From Oculatella sp. LEGE 06141 (lineage in GTDB: Bacteria; Cyanobacteriota; Cyanobacteriia; Elainellales; Elainellaceae), in NCBI RefSeq assembly GCF_015207605.1, contig NZ_JADEWO010000016.1, positions 1 through 64,000 of the forward strand: 64,000 bases of DNA, read 5' to 3'. A model generated the notes under the pieces. That model was not told the origin of the DNA, made no database searches, and saw nothing but the letters and a program-made list of their open reading frames with translations. Below, one piece after another: positions 9,966 through 19,199 of the stretch (position 1 is its first letter; the number at the start of each line of letters is the position of its first letter). A program made the position numbers and the translations under genes.

Positions 9966-11009
9966 ATGTTGCTGTCTTTGTACTATCTGCTGGTTTTTGT
10001 CTTGGCCGCAGTGATTGTAATTTGGAGTACTCCCCTAGTTCGCGCGTTTGCGCTTCAGCATGGATATGTTGATTTGCCTGGAACACGTAAGGTTCATCGT
10101 CGTCCTATCGTGCGGCTAGGCGGTATTGCAATCTGTATTGGAACGTTGATTCCGCTTATCCTTGTATTTGGATTGGGCGGATTTGACCATCTACCGCCTG
10201 AAACGGTTTCCAGTATTGGCTGGGTGATGCTGGGAAGCAGCAGCTTTTTCCTGATCGGTTTAGTAGATGATCTCATCGGTTTGTCGCCCTTATTGAGGCT
10301 GTTTATGCAAGGGGGAGTTTCTAGCCTCATTTGGATGCTGGGTGTTCAGATTGAGTTCCTCACTGTTCCGGGCATGGACATTGTTCATCTAGGCTGGCTT
10401 AGTTTACCCGTGACGGTTATCTGGTTAACAGGTGTTGTGAACGCAATTAACTGGATTGATGGTCTGGATGGTTTAGCGTCTGGTGTGTCTGGTATTGCGG
10501 CGGCGGCACTCTTTACGGTTTGCCTCTTTACAGGAGATCTGGCGGCGGCGGCTGTTGTCATCGCTCTTGCTGGAAGTTTGTTGGGTTTCCTGTACTACAA
10601 CTTCAATCCAGCCCAAATTTTCATGGGAGACAGCGGCTCCTATTTCATTGGCTTCACCATTGCGGGCATCAGCGTGGTTGGATTGGTTAAAAGTGCGGCG
10701 GCTACTGCGATTCTAATACCGCTTTTCGTTTTGGCAGTGCCTATTTTAGACATGTCAGCCGTGATTGTAGCTCGGTTGTGCAACGGGCGATCGCCCTTTA
10801 GAGCCGATCGGCGGCATCTCCATCATCGGCTATTGCAAGCGGGACTTTCCCATCGCTTCACAGTTCTGGTGATTTATGTTTTAACCTTCTGGTCTGGAAG
10901 TTTAGCGATCGCATTTGCCGGGGTTCCTACCAGTACAGCTATCCTGGCTAGCGCAACTGGGTTACTAGGGTGTACGACCTGGAAAGCATTCCGCTCTATT
11001 CGTCATTGA
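9966..11009 (+). CDS. WecA/MraY-type undecaprenyl-phosphate sugar-1-phosphate transferase
   Basis: This enzyme would start repeat-unit synthesis by moving a HexNAc-1-phosphate from a UDP-sugar to undecaprenyl phosphate at the inner membrane. It is a multi-pass protein with the family motifs in order: RKVHxxPIxRLGG (41-53), the catalytic Asp pair LVDD (101-102), [12 protein letters not shown] (159-170), [12 protein letters not shown], and the cytoplasmic loop [10 protein letters not shown] chose the ATG at 9966 because the first membrane helix starts there; an in-frame TTG at 9861 would add 35 poorly conserved residues. It is the first gene of the long plus-strand EPS run and the only initiating transferase seen in the window. 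Confidence 0.92.
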   Translation: MLLSLYYLLVFVLAAVIVIWSTPLVRAFALQHGYVDLPGTRKVHRRPIVRLGGIAICIGTLIPLILVFGLGGFDHLPPETVSSIGWVMLGSSSFFLIGLVDDLIGLSPLLRLFMQGGVSSLIWMLGVQIEFLTVPGMDIVHLGWLSLPVTVIWLTGVVNAINWIDGLDGLASGVSGIAAAALFTVCLFTGDLAAAAVVIALAGSLLGFLYYNFNPAQIFMGDSGSYFIGFTIAGISVVGLVKSAAATAILIPLFVLAVPILDMSAVIVARLCNGRSPFRADRRHLHHRLLQAGLSHRFTVLVIYVLTFWSGSLAIAFAGVPTSTAILASATGLLGCTTWKAFRSIRH

Positions 11010-11039
11010 TTCCGTCAGCATTCATTTACTGCAATTAAG

Positions 11040-12452
11040 TTGCAGGTTGGTTGGGCTAAGAAACCAGGGCATCTATCAACTTTGCGGATTATCCGCCATT
11101 TGAACATCACTTTTATTAGGTTGGTAGCATTCGTGAAACTAAACTATCGGCTCAAAAAAACCACCTGGTTCGGCTTTGATTCCATTGATGCTGTAACACA
11201 GCCCTTTGTTCAAACGAAACGCCCAATTAAACTCTCGGTGATTACTCAGTTCTTTCCTCCAGATTTTGCGGCAACGGGGCAACTGCTGGATGAACTGGTT
11301 CGACACTTGGGAGAGCAAGGAATAGACGTTAAAGTATTTACTGGACAACCAGGCTATGCGTTTCGGGCGACTAATGCTCCAATCTATGAAAAGAAGGGAT
11401 TGGTGCAAATTAAGCGATCGCGCACATCGCAAATGTGGCCTCAGCGCATTCGTGGTAAAGCGGTAAATGGTCTCATCTTTAGCGTGCGAGCCATTTTACA
11501 TTTGCTAAAGAACTGCCGCCGCCGCGATTTGGTCTTGATCACCACGGCACCTCCCTTTCTGCCTGTGTTGGGGTATCTGGCTCATCTCTGGTTTGGTATG
11601 CCGTATGTTTGCCTGCTTTACGATTTGTACCCAGATATTGCTGTTGAGTTGGGAGTGGTTCCGGCACAGCACTGGGTGGCTCGGGTATGGCGAAACGTGA
11701 ATCGTCTTGTTTGGCGCAATGCCGAAAAAATTATTGTACTCAGCCCGGCGATGAAACAGCGAGTAATATCTGCTTGTCCGGATGTGGCTGATAAGGTTTC
11801 GGTGATTCACAGTTGGGCAGATCCGGAGCGTATTGTACCGATCGCCAAGAATAAAAATTGGTTTGCCTGGAAACACAACTTAGTGAAAAAGTTTACCGTT
11901 TTGTATTCCGGCAACATGGGTCGTTGTCATGATATGGACACGATTCTGGAAGCAGCCAAGCGATTACAAGATGACCCGATCGAATTCGTCTTCATCGGTG
12001 GCGGAGCTGGACGTGATGTCCTCATTGAAGAGGTTCAGCAGTTTGGACTAAAGAATTTTCAATTTTTGCCTTACCAGGACAAAGAGATACTACCTTATTC
12101 ATTAACAGCTTGCGATCTATCTTTGGTAAGTGTAAGCCCTGGAATGGAGAACTTAGTAGCACCGAGTAAACTGTATTCGGCATTATCAGCAGGGCGTCCG
12201 ATCGCGGTGATTTGTTCTAAGGAGTCGTATCTGAACCAGATCATTAAGGATGCTGACTGTGGTGCCACGTTTGAAAATGGCGACGGCCAGCGGCTGGCTG
12301 AGTTTATTCGCCACCTCAGTGTGGATCAACGTTTGGCTGAAAATATGGGCAATGCAGGGCGTCGATATTTGCAGCGACATTTCACGCCCACGGTGATTGC
12401 AAAGCAGTATTTTGGGTTAATCAATCAAGCGTTTGCCAATGCTTGGAAGTGA
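11040..12452 (+). CDS. Glycosyltransferase family 4, WcaI-like
   Basis: This is a GT-B fold retaining glycosyltransferase. The N-terminal half opens with LSVITQFFPPDFAATGQLLDELV, the usual WcaI-like start. The C-terminal half has the donor-site motifs LYSGNMGRCHDMDTILEAA, FIGGG and APSKLYSALSAGRPI, where a Glu-less APSK loop is typical of this subgroup. No in-frame ATG exists near the front. The longest frame uses TTG at 11040, and a GTG at 11133 sits closer to the conserved start and may be real. It lies 30 bp after the WecA-like gene and probably adds the second sugar or a later one. The donor sugar is unknown. Confidence 0.88.
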   Translation: MQVGWAKKPGHLSTLRIIRHLNITFIRLVAFVKLNYRLKKTTWFGFDSIDAVTQPFVQTKRPIKLSVITQFFPPDFAATGQLLDELVRHLGEQGIDVKVFTGQPGYAFRATNAPIYEKKGLVQIKRSRTSQMWPQRIRGKAVNGLIFSVRAILHLLKNCRRRDLVLITTAPPFLPVLGYLAHLWFGMPYVCLLYDLYPDIAVELGVVPAQHWVARVWRNVNRLVWRNAEKIIVLSPAMKQRVISACPDVADKVSVIHSWADPERIVPIAKNKNWFAWKHNLVKKFTVLYSGNMGRCHDMDTILEAAKRLQDDPIEFVFIGGGAGRDVLIEEVQQFGLKNFQFLPYQDKEILPYSLTACDLSLVSVSPGMENLVAPSKLYSALSAGRPIAVICSKESYLNQIIKDADCGATFENGDGQRLAEFIRHLSVDQRLAENMGNAGRRYLQRHFTPTVIAKQYFGLINQAFANAWK

Positions 12453-12833
12453 TGAGATGATACATGGTTCATGCTAGGCAAATGTAATGACGACAAATAT
12501 CAAGCCAGCATGAATTAACCCCATTCCGTCTTGATTAATGCTGTAGAACTATCTAGGATCGAATCAATATCAGAGTGATATTAGAGATATTTCTACGGTG
12601 TAATCGCTAAGTTTCAGGGTGCAAATGCTTCTACCAACACTGCACTGATGGAATGGTGAAACTAGCGATATCTGCTTCAGCTATCTAACAACTGAGACAA
12701 AGCTCATCCTTGATTGTTCCCAGTTCCATGTCATAAGCAGAACGTCGTGATGTTGCGTCTTAACGTCAGTTGCCTTGCGGGTTGAGTTCGATACACGTAA
12801 ACGGTTCAAGGTACACACAAGGTAAATTCAACT
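12453..12833. other. Intergenic region upstream of PTPA-CTERM protein 1
   Basis: I see no gene in these 381 bases. An AAGG purine patch (12819-12822) precedes the ATG at 12834. The promoter of the PTPA-CTERM gene should lie here, but no clear boxes were found. Confidence 0.4.
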
Positions 12834-13472
12834 ATGAACTTCAAAAACATTGGCCTTGGCTTGGTAGCAACTGCAGCTGCTGTATCAAGCGTCGCTTTAG
12901 CCCAAGCTCCTGCACATGCTTTTTTCATCGGTGGAACAGCAGACTATGAACCATTAGGATCATTGCCAGCAACTCTTAAATTAACCGATGGTGCAATAAT
13001 TAACGATGCCCAGTTCACAGCAACAGTCGCTAACTTGGAAATCAAGGACTTAAAGCTCTTATCTGGTTCTACTGCTGGTGGTTTCTATAATGCTAGCTAC
13101 GAAAGAGTCAGTAGCTACATAACTGGCTTCAAGTTTAACGGTGTAGAGGCGGTCTTTGACCTTGCTGCAGGGAACGAAGTTGCTTTCAATGGTGCACCTG
13201 GTGTCGCTTCTGGCTCTGTTGACTACAATCTAAGTGGTATTATCAGAAGACAAGATGGTACAGGAGCCTTGGCCCAGGTTGTTGGCAGTCTTAATTCAGC
13301 AGGTGAAAATACAAGGACTGCAAACTTCTCTCTAACATTCGGTCAAGTTACCGAAATTCCTACCCCTGCTCTATTACCCGGTTTAGTGGGAATGAGCATT
13401 GCAGCCCTTCGCAAAAAGCGTAAGGATGAGGAGTTGAATGCAGGTGTTGAGCGTGCTGAAGCCCGCGCTTAA
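12834..13472 (+). CDS. PTPA-CTERM sorting-domain protein 1
   Basis: This is a secreted protein with a signal peptide (hydrophobic GLVATAAAVSSVALA then APAHA-F) and a C-terminal sorting signal. The signal has the order PTPALLPGL (from residue 176), a hydrophobic helix (VGMSIAAL) and a basic RKKRK patch, which is the PTPA-CTERM variant of PEP-CTERM. Such tails are recognised by exosortases, which remove them and release or anchor the protein at the surface. The exosortase lies two genes downstream (14281-15198), so it is the likely processing enzyme. The body (about 140 aa, beta-rich composition) matches no family I can name. Both neighbouring intergenic gaps are large, so it is probably a separate transcription unit. 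Confidence 0.88.
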   Translation: MNFKNIGLGLVATAAAVSSVALAQAPAHAFFIGGTADYEPLGSLPATLKLTDGAIINDAQFTATVANLEIKDLKLLSGSTAGGFYNASYERVSSYITGFKFNGVEAVFDLAAGNEVAFNGAPGVASGSVDYNLSGIIRRQDGTGALAQVVGSLNSAGENTRTANFSLTFGQVTEIPTPALLPGLVGMSIAALRKKRKDEELNAGVERAEARA

Positions 13473-13519
13473 TCAGGTAGTACGTTTCTTTTAGCTCTTT
13501 ATTTTCGTGTTTTGCTTGG

Positions 13520-13597
13520 TTGGGTTGAGGATTAGAAGTTTTACACGATCCTAAAAATACATACGGATTGGTTAGGTTTTACAACCTCTCAACCCAA
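13520..13597. repeat. Inverted repeat TTGGGTTGAG / CTCAACCCAA
   Basis: Perfect 10-bp arms (13520-13529 and 13588-13597) enclose a 58-base loop, 48 bp after the stop of PTPA-CTERM protein 1. No T-run follows directly, so termination is possible but not shown. It could instead be a small palindromic repeat. Confidence 0.4.
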
Positions 13598-13665
13598 CTT
13601 CTTTCTTTGAGGTCTGATTTCTCGATCGCATCTGTTCTTGGTTAACTTTACCTTCATTAGTCACT

Positions 13666-14274
13666 ATGGCATCTATTTCTTCCCCCGCCCCTAATGCTGC
13701 TGGTTTCTACAGTGCCAAAGGATTTTGTCAAATTGTTGGTTTTGTTTGTTTAGCAGGGTTCATCATTGATGTTGTTGTTTTAGCCCTGCCTCCTGATATC
13801 GGTAATCTTCAATGGCGTGCAGGTTTGATGCAGCAGGTTTCAGACCGGAGCATTGTGCTTCTGCTTGGCACCGCCTTAACCCTGTTTGGCTGCATTGAAA
13901 ACCGTCGGTGGTTAAAGCGGCTTTCTAGAGTGTCTTTAATTATTGGTGTTGCCTTTGTTCTCTCGTCTTTAATCGTTGTTGCCGATAGCGCCAAACTACA
14001 GCAGCAGGCGGTTAGTACCATTAGTAATCAGGAATCGCAGCTACAAACTCAAATTCAAACGGCACAGACTAACCCCAGTGCAGTCGGTGAAAATGTAACC
14101 TCACAAGATTTGCAACGGTTCTCAAAAGAGCTAACCAGTCAGGCTAATGCCTTAAAGAGCAATGCAAAAACCAGCGCGTTGAAACTGGCAACAGCGAGTG
14201 TGGGTAACTTGGTTGTGATCGGCTTGGGAATGATTAGCCTTGGGCTATATGGAATGCGGTTACGCATCAGATAA
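13666..14274 (+). CDS. HpsJ-like, cyanoexosortase-associated membrane protein
   Basis: A 202-residue membrane protein with about four hydrophobic segments: three in the first half (roughly 20-42, 60-76, 88-106) and one at the C-terminus (ASVGNLVVIGLGMISLGLYG). A polar, Gln-rich coiled region lies between them. Its arrangement matches HpsJ-like proteins, named after the hormogonium polysaccharide locus, some of which are found next to cyanoexosortases. The exosortase starts 6 bp after this stop, so the two are almost certainly co-transcribed. Assignment is by architecture and context; no catalytic motif is present, and a scaffold or export role is an inference. Confidence 0.7.
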   Translation: MASISSPAPNAAGFYSAKGFCQIVGFVCLAGFIIDVVVLALPPDIGNLQWRAGLMQQVSDRSIVLLLGTALTLFGCIENRRWLKRLSRVSLIIGVAFVLSSLIVVADSAKLQQQAVSTISNQESQLQTQIQTAQTNPSAVGENVTSQDLQRFSKELTSQANALKSNAKTSALKLATASVGNLVVIGLGMISLGLYGMRLRIR

Positions 14275-14280
14275 TTTTTC

Positions 14281-15198
14281 ATGAAACTGCCAACGATTAA
14301 TCAATCCGCTAGCTCTCTGCTACATCAAAGTCTCAAAAATACCCATAACCGAATTGTTGCTTTGGGTCTATTGGCGAGTCTTTGTTACTTTCCTGCTTGG
14401 CTTGCAGATCTCGTCATTGGAACCCTTCATGGTTCAGCCAGTGTATTGATGGTCTTGGCGATTGCCTATGGTGTCTTCCACATTCGCAGCGATCGCCGCT
14501 ATCTTACCAAGCTCAAAGCAGATTCAGAAGAGCGGTTTCTTGGATATCTCCTGATAGGGTCTGCCATCTTGATGATTCCCTTCGGCTTTTATGCTGAATG
14601 GGCACAACGGCTCATCTGGATGATCATTCTGGCAGGGATTGCTTGCAGCACTTGGGGAATCCACTTTTTCAAGCGGTATCCATTACCCGTCTTTATGATT
14701 GTCTTGGGATTATTTCCTCAACCTACAATTGTTAGCAAAGCAGTTTGGGAAGCTTTCACTCCACCCCAAATGCTTGAGCGATTGATGGCCTGGAGCGGTA
14801 CGTTAGGACTCAGGGCAATTGGTCAGCAGGCTGAGAGGGTAAATACTATCATTTCTTTGCCTGCTGGTTCGGTGGATGTGGCTTGGGGATGTAGCGGATT
14901 TGATATGGCAACTATCATGGCGATCGCCAGCTTGCTTTTAGGACTTTTCCTGAAGCAAAAATTGCCAAAAGTCGTTCTCATGATTGGAATCGGTGTTGGT
15001 CTTGCTCTCCTGGCTAATATTCCTCGCATTATGCTGATGGCAATGGCAGAAGCCTATTGGGGAAAGGCATCATTCGAGTTTTGGCATGGCTTTTGGGGAG
15101 GACAAATCTTTTCCTCAATTCTGTTCACCATTTATTATTACGTGGTGATGGCGATGGTTAAACGGAGAAGTTCTAAAGCTGTTTCTCAAGACTATTAG
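14281..15198 (+). CDS. Cyanoexosortase (exosortase/archaeosortase family transpeptidase)
   Basis: A multi-pass membrane cysteine protease/transpeptidase that recognises PEP-CTERM-like tails. All three catalytic residues of the family are visible: Cys204 in WGCSGFD, Arg249 in NIPRI and His269 in FWHGFWG. The length (305 aa) and about eight hydrophobic helices are normal for the family. The HpsJ-like neighbour 6 bp upstream points to the A- or C-type cyanoexosortases; the exact type cannot be fixed by reading. Three PTPA-CTERM proteins in the same island are the likely substrates. The TAG stop (15196-15198) overlaps the first bases of a MITE-like element, so the last residues may have been altered by its insertion. 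Confidence 0.9.
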   Translation: MKLPTINQSASSLLHQSLKNTHNRIVALGLLASLCYFPAWLADLVIGTLHGSASVLMVLAIAYGVFHIRSDRRYLTKLKADSEERFLGYLLIGSAILMIPFGFYAEWAQRLIWMIILAGIACSTWGIHFFKRYPLPVFMIVLGLFPQPTIVSKAVWEAFTPPQMLERLMAWSGTLGLRAIGQQAERVNTIISLPAGSVDVAWGCSGFDMATIMAIASLLLGLFLKQKLPKVVLMIGIGVGLALLANIPRIMLMAMAEAYWGKASFEFWHGFWGGQIFSSILFTIYYYVVMAMVKRRSSKAVSQDY

Positions 15199-15328
15199 AC
15201 GATGTTTGAAGAGTATCGAGCTATGGTATTTGTCCCCCAAATTCCCCAGTTTTGGGGAACTTCCAGTCCAGTTCTCCAAAAATAGAGGGCAAATTGGGTA
15301 ACAATCCTGATCTTTAATGCATCTTGGT
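15197..15328. repeat. Decayed MITE-like element copy 2, starting at the exosortase stop
   Basis: The left end AGACGATGTTTGAAGAGTAT resembles the AGAGGATGTCTGAGAAGT terminus of other copies. The core (CCCCCAAATTCCCCAGTTTTGGGG, here split by mismatches) matches the 25.3 kb copy. The right end near 15328 is eroded. The element starts inside the stop codon of the exosortase gene. Confidence 0.55.
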
Positions 15329-15785
15329 AAAGATAGCTCACTCGCCTGATAATTCAATGGTTTTGAGGATTTTTGGTACACGAGTAATGTAAGATTTGGG
15401 TGCTTAATTGGCAGAGGGATAAAACTTGCATCACTGCCTATGCAATTGTCCTTTTGAGGAAGAAGTTAGGCGATCGCGCACTTAATAGTTTTAATTGTTG
15501 CAGTTCTTTAAGTTGGCTAAAATATCTGAAAATGAAGCGACTACAAACTCATAAAAAGAACTCGTAAATACAGCTAATTTGTGCTGATTTTGCTTTGACT
15601 TCCTGTAAAAGGAAATAGATGAGAGATAGCATAATGAGTTCCAACCATTAATTTCTTAAACTAAGCCTAGTTCAAGCGTATTGAATCGTTCTCAATACTA
15701 AAGCAACATCTAAATAGTTCATTTCCTAAGGAGTTGGGCTTCGATGGTCAGTTGATCTCAGTCCCTCCACCGTAACCTTCTTCTC
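15329..15785. other. Intergenic region without recognisable gene
   Basis: About 450 AT-rich bases between the repeat and the next gene. I see a HIP1-like GGCGATCGCGC, a short palindrome (TTCCTgtaaaAGGAA, 15600-15614) and no open frame with family character. Confidence 0.4.
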
Positions 15786-16244
15786 ATGTCTTTCATTGGA
15801 AAAGAGGAGGTCGAATTGCAGAGAAGGTGTGACCGAAATCGAAAGCGCTCTAAGCGGCGAGCTATATTTTGTCCTGCCCACAATTGTTATTTAGATAGCG
15901 TTAGTCAAAAGTATCCTTTGTTTGCCGATCGCCCTGGCCAACTACAGCAGCGTGGAGTGAATCGGCGCGATGCATTAATGCTCATTGCCAATCAAACGGC
16001 TGTTTCAATTAATGGAGAGTGGCTCGAATCCTTTTGGTGTAAGGAGTGCCAGGAAACCAAGTGGTATCACGTTAAAAAGGAAGGCGATCGCGCCTATGAG
16101 GTGAGGATTGCACCACAGGAGTTGTGGCAGCAAGTTCATGGGGTAATTCAACCGCTGGGTAACCCTTCGGTTAGTGAGTTTACTCGGCGGCATTCTCGAA
16201 TGTTAGGATTCAACGGAGTTAAGGACTTTCGGTTTGTAGTTTGA
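15786..16244 (+). CDS. Conserved cyanobacterial hypothetical protein with zinc-ribbon-like cysteines
   Basis: A 152-residue, basic, soluble protein. Residues that could bind metal are spaced like a split zinc ribbon: CPAHNC (Cys, His, Cys) near residues 29-34, and WCKECQETKWYHV near residue 84. A basic N-terminus (RRCDRNRKRSKRR) could contact nucleic acid. I recall similar proteins in many cyanobacteria but no known function. The gene stands alone, with long gaps on both sides and a strong terminator-like hairpin downstream, so it is probably monocistronic. Any link to the exosortase or EPS genes is by position only. Confidence 0.75.
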   Translation: MSFIGKEEVELQRRCDRNRKRSKRRAIFCPAHNCYLDSVSQKYPLFADRPGQLQQRGVNRRDALMLIANQTAVSINGEWLESFWCKECQETKWYHVKKEGDRAYEVRIAPQELWQQVHGVIQPLGNPSVSEFTRRHSRMLGFNGVKDFRFVV

Positions 16245-16297
16245 AGTGCAACGTTTAGAAGCAGACTGCTTGAGAGACAATCGAGTTGTGCATACGG

Positions 16298-16331
16298 ATA
16301 GCTCCTTCATTTGAGGGAGCTATTTAACTTT
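16298..16331 (+). terminator. Hairpin terminator after the zinc-ribbon-like gene
   Basis: ATAGCTCC (16298-16305) pairs with GGAGCTAT (16316-16323), and pairing can extend inward through TTCA/TGAG. The run TTAACTTTG follows. It lies 54 bp after the stop at 16244. Confidence 0.6.
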
Positions 16332-16419
16332 GTTGGTGAATAGAAAAAGCAACAACCGAAACTATTGGTAGATAAGGTGTATTTGGTAAAGCCATAACAC
16401 ACCATCAAACAAGGATTAG

Positions 16420-18237
16420 ATGATTGTGAAACAACTTAAGGCGACTTTGAATTCTCCTGCTTATCGTTTAATTAGCGCTACAGCTTGTCGAAATTGGTCG
16501 CTATTAGCAATAGTTTTACTTACTAATTTATTCAGTGCTCTATTAGAAGGCAGTACTCTTGGAGTTATTTATCTAGCGATTTCTCTGCTTTCAGATAGTC
16601 AGAAGCAGCAGTTCCCTCCATTGTTGGAGCGCCTGCTATCAATTGTATCCTTACCAAATGAAATTCTATTTCTGGGATTGCTAGGGCTTGCTGTAGTGTT
16701 GCAGGCTTTGTTGGCGCTAAGCAACTATGGCAACAAGGTGAGTGCAGCCTATCTATCAGCTCGGGCACAGCCTCAAGTGACAGGTCGAGTGTTTGAGCAA
16801 ATTATGTCGTTTAGCTTTGCCTGTGCCAGTCACTATAAAATTGGCGACTTACTAAATTTTGCTAACAGTGCAGCGAGCAGTGTTAATAACCAGATTCAAA
16901 CTCTGAATGGCTTAATTGTTAGTTTAACGTTCAATATTGTTTATGCCGCCATTTTAGTTAGTCTGTCACCCCTTTTAGCCGTAGTCGCTGTTGTTCTAGC
17001 CGTTGTCATGGTCATTATCCAGCGGCAGTTGCTGCCCCGTTTAAGAGCTGCGGCTCATCGACTGAACTCTGCTCAAGTAGAACTAAGTAAGCGGATGACA
17101 GAAAATATTCAAGCGCTGCGATTACTTCACACCTTTGGAACTCAGCAACGAGCAACAGATGAAGTCACGCTATTGTTACGAGATGTACAAATCCAGCTAC
17201 AGCAAAGGGCGCGAATATTCTATCTGCCGGAACCAATCTTAGATATATTGCCTATCTTGTCTCTGGCAATTTTGGCGGCCTTATCCTTTAGCATGAGTGA
17301 TACACCGGAAACGATTTTGCCGCTGTTGGTGACATTTCTGCTAGCGTTGCAACGACTATCGATTCGTTTGCGTGGCGTAGCTGGGGCCTTTACTCAATTA
17401 GCAGATAACAGCGCCAACATGCAACGACTCAACAGTATTCTGGAAACTAGCGATAAGCAGTTTGCCTTGGTTGGACGTGAGACGTTTGAGTTTCTCCAAA
17501 CGGATATTTGCTTTGAGGACGTAAGTCTCTCATATACTGCTGATCAGTCCCTAGCTTTGCAGAACGTGAATTTTAGAATTCCCAAAAACCAGGTAACAGC
17601 ACTAGTAGGGCAATCGGGGGCTGGAAAGTCTTCGATTGTAGATCTGTTAATTGGACTATATCAACCAAGTCTAGGCCGTATTGCAGTTAATGGAAAAGAC
17701 TTGCAAAATTACAATCAAGCGAGTTGGAGACAGCATATTGGCGTAGTTAGCCAAGATACATTCATCTTCAACACCAGCATTTTAGACAATCTGCGCTATG
17801 GTGCACCAGAGGCAACGTTTGAGGAGGTGACAGAAGCAGCAAAAGCTGCCCAAGCGCATCAATTTATCTTAGACTTGCCAGATAGTTATGAAACAACGGT
17901 AGGTGAGCGAGGTTACCGCCTATCAGGAGGACAACGGCAACGTCTAGCACTCGCTAGAGCAATTTTGAAGCAGCCTGAGATTTTGATTTTGGATGAAGCA
18001 ACCAGTGCATTGGATAGTGAATCAGAGCGATTGATTCAGCAGGCCTTAGCCGAATTTCAACAGAATCGAACCGTGATAGTAATTGCCCATCGCCTATCAA
18101 CAATTGTTGCAGCAGATCAAATTGTAGTTTTGGAAAAAGGACAATTGGTAGAACAAGGAAGCCACAGAACTTTGATACAAAAACAAGGGCGTTATGCTCA
18201 CTATTGGAATTTGCAAACTCAAGAAATAGCTGTTTGA
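16420..18237 (+). CDS. ABC exporter, fused membrane and ATPase domains (HepA-like)
   Basis: A half-size exporter: six-helix membrane domain (about 1-330) followed by an ATPase domain. Walker A GQSGAGKS (397-404), signature LSGGQ (501-505) and Walker B LILDEATSALD (Asp525, Glu526) are intact. The overall layout and EPS context resemble HepA of Anabaena, required for the heterocyst envelope polysaccharide, and PglK-type lipid-linked glycan flippases. Since no Wzx-type flippase is visible in the cluster, this protein is a candidate for moving lipid-linked repeat units across the inner membrane; that is an inference. A good ribosome site (AAGGA) precedes the ATG at 16420. Confidence 0.9.
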   Translation: MIVKQLKATLNSPAYRLISATACRNWSLLAIVLLTNLFSALLEGSTLGVIYLAISLLSDSQKQQFPPLLERLLSIVSLPNEILFLGLLGLAVVLQALLALSNYGNKVSAAYLSARAQPQVTGRVFEQIMSFSFACASHYKIGDLLNFANSAASSVNNQIQTLNGLIVSLTFNIVYAAILVSLSPLLAVVAVVLAVVMVIIQRQLLPRLRAAAHRLNSAQVELSKRMTENIQALRLLHTFGTQQRATDEVTLLLRDVQIQLQQRARIFYLPEPILDILPILSLAILAALSFSMSDTPETILPLLVTFLLALQRLSIRLRGVAGAFTQLADNSANMQRLNSILETSDKQFALVGRETFEFLQTDICFEDVSLSYTADQSLALQNVNFRIPKNQVTALVGQSGAGKSSIVDLLIGLYQPSLGRIAVNGKDLQNYNQASWRQHIGVVSQDTFIFNTSILDNLRYGAPEATFEEVTEAAKAAQAHQFILDLPDSYETTVGERGYRLSGGQRQRLALARAILKQPEILILDEATSALDSESERLIQQALAEFQQNRTVIVIAHRLSTIVAADQIVVLEKGQLVEQGSHRTLIQKQGRYAHYWNLQTQEIAV

Positions 18238-18546
18238 TATACAGGTCGAATGGTGAACAAACTAATGCTTCTTGAATTTCTAATAATGTCGTTTTTATAA
18301 AGTTTGACAGGAGTAAGTAAAAATGTAGTTAAAGAGCTTTTGATTTTGCTTGCTCTTGCATTAGTTGATTTACAAGGATCATATTTTTCTATAGCTATTT
18401 CTTTTATCAGTCACAATAGGGAATAGAGAAAATGCTGAAATCGTTGTAAAGATGTCAAGTTTATCTAGTGAAAAATATGTGGGAACTTTGTTTAAGTCGT
18501 GTGATGCTCTGCTACGTCAAATCATGTTTTAGGAGAAAAAATTGGG
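18238..18546. other. Intergenic region upstream of acyltransferase
   Basis: About 310 AT-rich bases with no open frame of note. AGGAG (about 18531-18535) precedes the acyltransferase ATG at 18547 with a longer than usual gap. No hairpin terminator for the ABC gene was recognised. Confidence 0.35.
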
Positions 18547-19164
18547 ATGATCATTCTTCTTCAATCGGTTAGGGATTGCTTAGTCGATAAGCTATATCAA
18601 TGGCTGCTTCTAGCTGAACAGCGCCATACTATCAACAAGAATGAAAGATGGGTATCCAAACTGAAGAAACGAGGACAAAATCTACACATTTTTGGTTCAG
18701 TTTATGTAAGTGGTGCAGAGCATATTGAAGTTGGTAATAACGTTCATATTGGCGAAAATACATTTATTCGAGCCAGTGGAGGTTTGAAGATTGGTAATAA
18801 CACATTCATTAGTCGAAATCTAGTGCTGTATACAGTTAATCACCAGTATCACGGCAATCACCTTCCTTTTGATGCAACTTCAGTCAAAAAGCCTGTTGAA
18901 ATTGGACATAATGTATGGATTGGTATGAATGTTTGCATTACTCCCGGAACAAAAATTGGCGATGGTGCAATCATTGGTATGGGAGCAGTGGTTTCTGGAG
19001 AAGTCCCTCCTCTGAGTATTGTAGGCAATCAAAAATTTCGGATTTTAGGGTATCGTGATTCAGAACATTATCAAAACCTTGTAGCAAAAGAACTATATAA
19101 AGGTGTAAATGATATTACTTCAAAAGAGCAGTTTGATGTGTTATATGAAATTCCTAATCGTTAA
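18547..19164 (+). CDS. Hexapeptide-repeat O-acyltransferase
   Basis: A left-handed beta-helix acyltransferase, most likely an acetyl-CoA-dependent O-acetyltransferase that decorates the polysaccharide. Hexapeptide repeats run from about residue 55 to 155 (IEVGNNVHIGENTFI, IGNNTFI, VEIGHNVWIGMNVCI, IGDGAIIGMGAVV). A NHQYHGNHLPF loop supplies the usual catalytic-site histidine. The C-terminus extends about 40 residues past the helix. The stop is 35 bp before the remains of a GT11-like pseudogene. Codon use is more AT-rich than in the core genes of the window, as in the following pseudogene and glycosyltransferases. Confidence 0.88.
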   Translation: MIILLQSVRDCLVDKLYQWLLLAEQRHTINKNERWVSKLKKRGQNLHIFGSVYVSGAEHIEVGNNVHIGENTFIRASGGLKIGNNTFISRNLVLYTVNHQYHGNHLPFDATSVKKPVEIGHNVWIGMNVCITPGTKIGDGAIIGMGAVVSGEVPPLSIVGNQKFRILGYRDSEHYQNLVAKELYKGVNDITSKEQFDVLYEIPNR

Positions 19165-19199
19165 AATTATTTCTCTCCAGAATTTACAGTTTAGATTGT

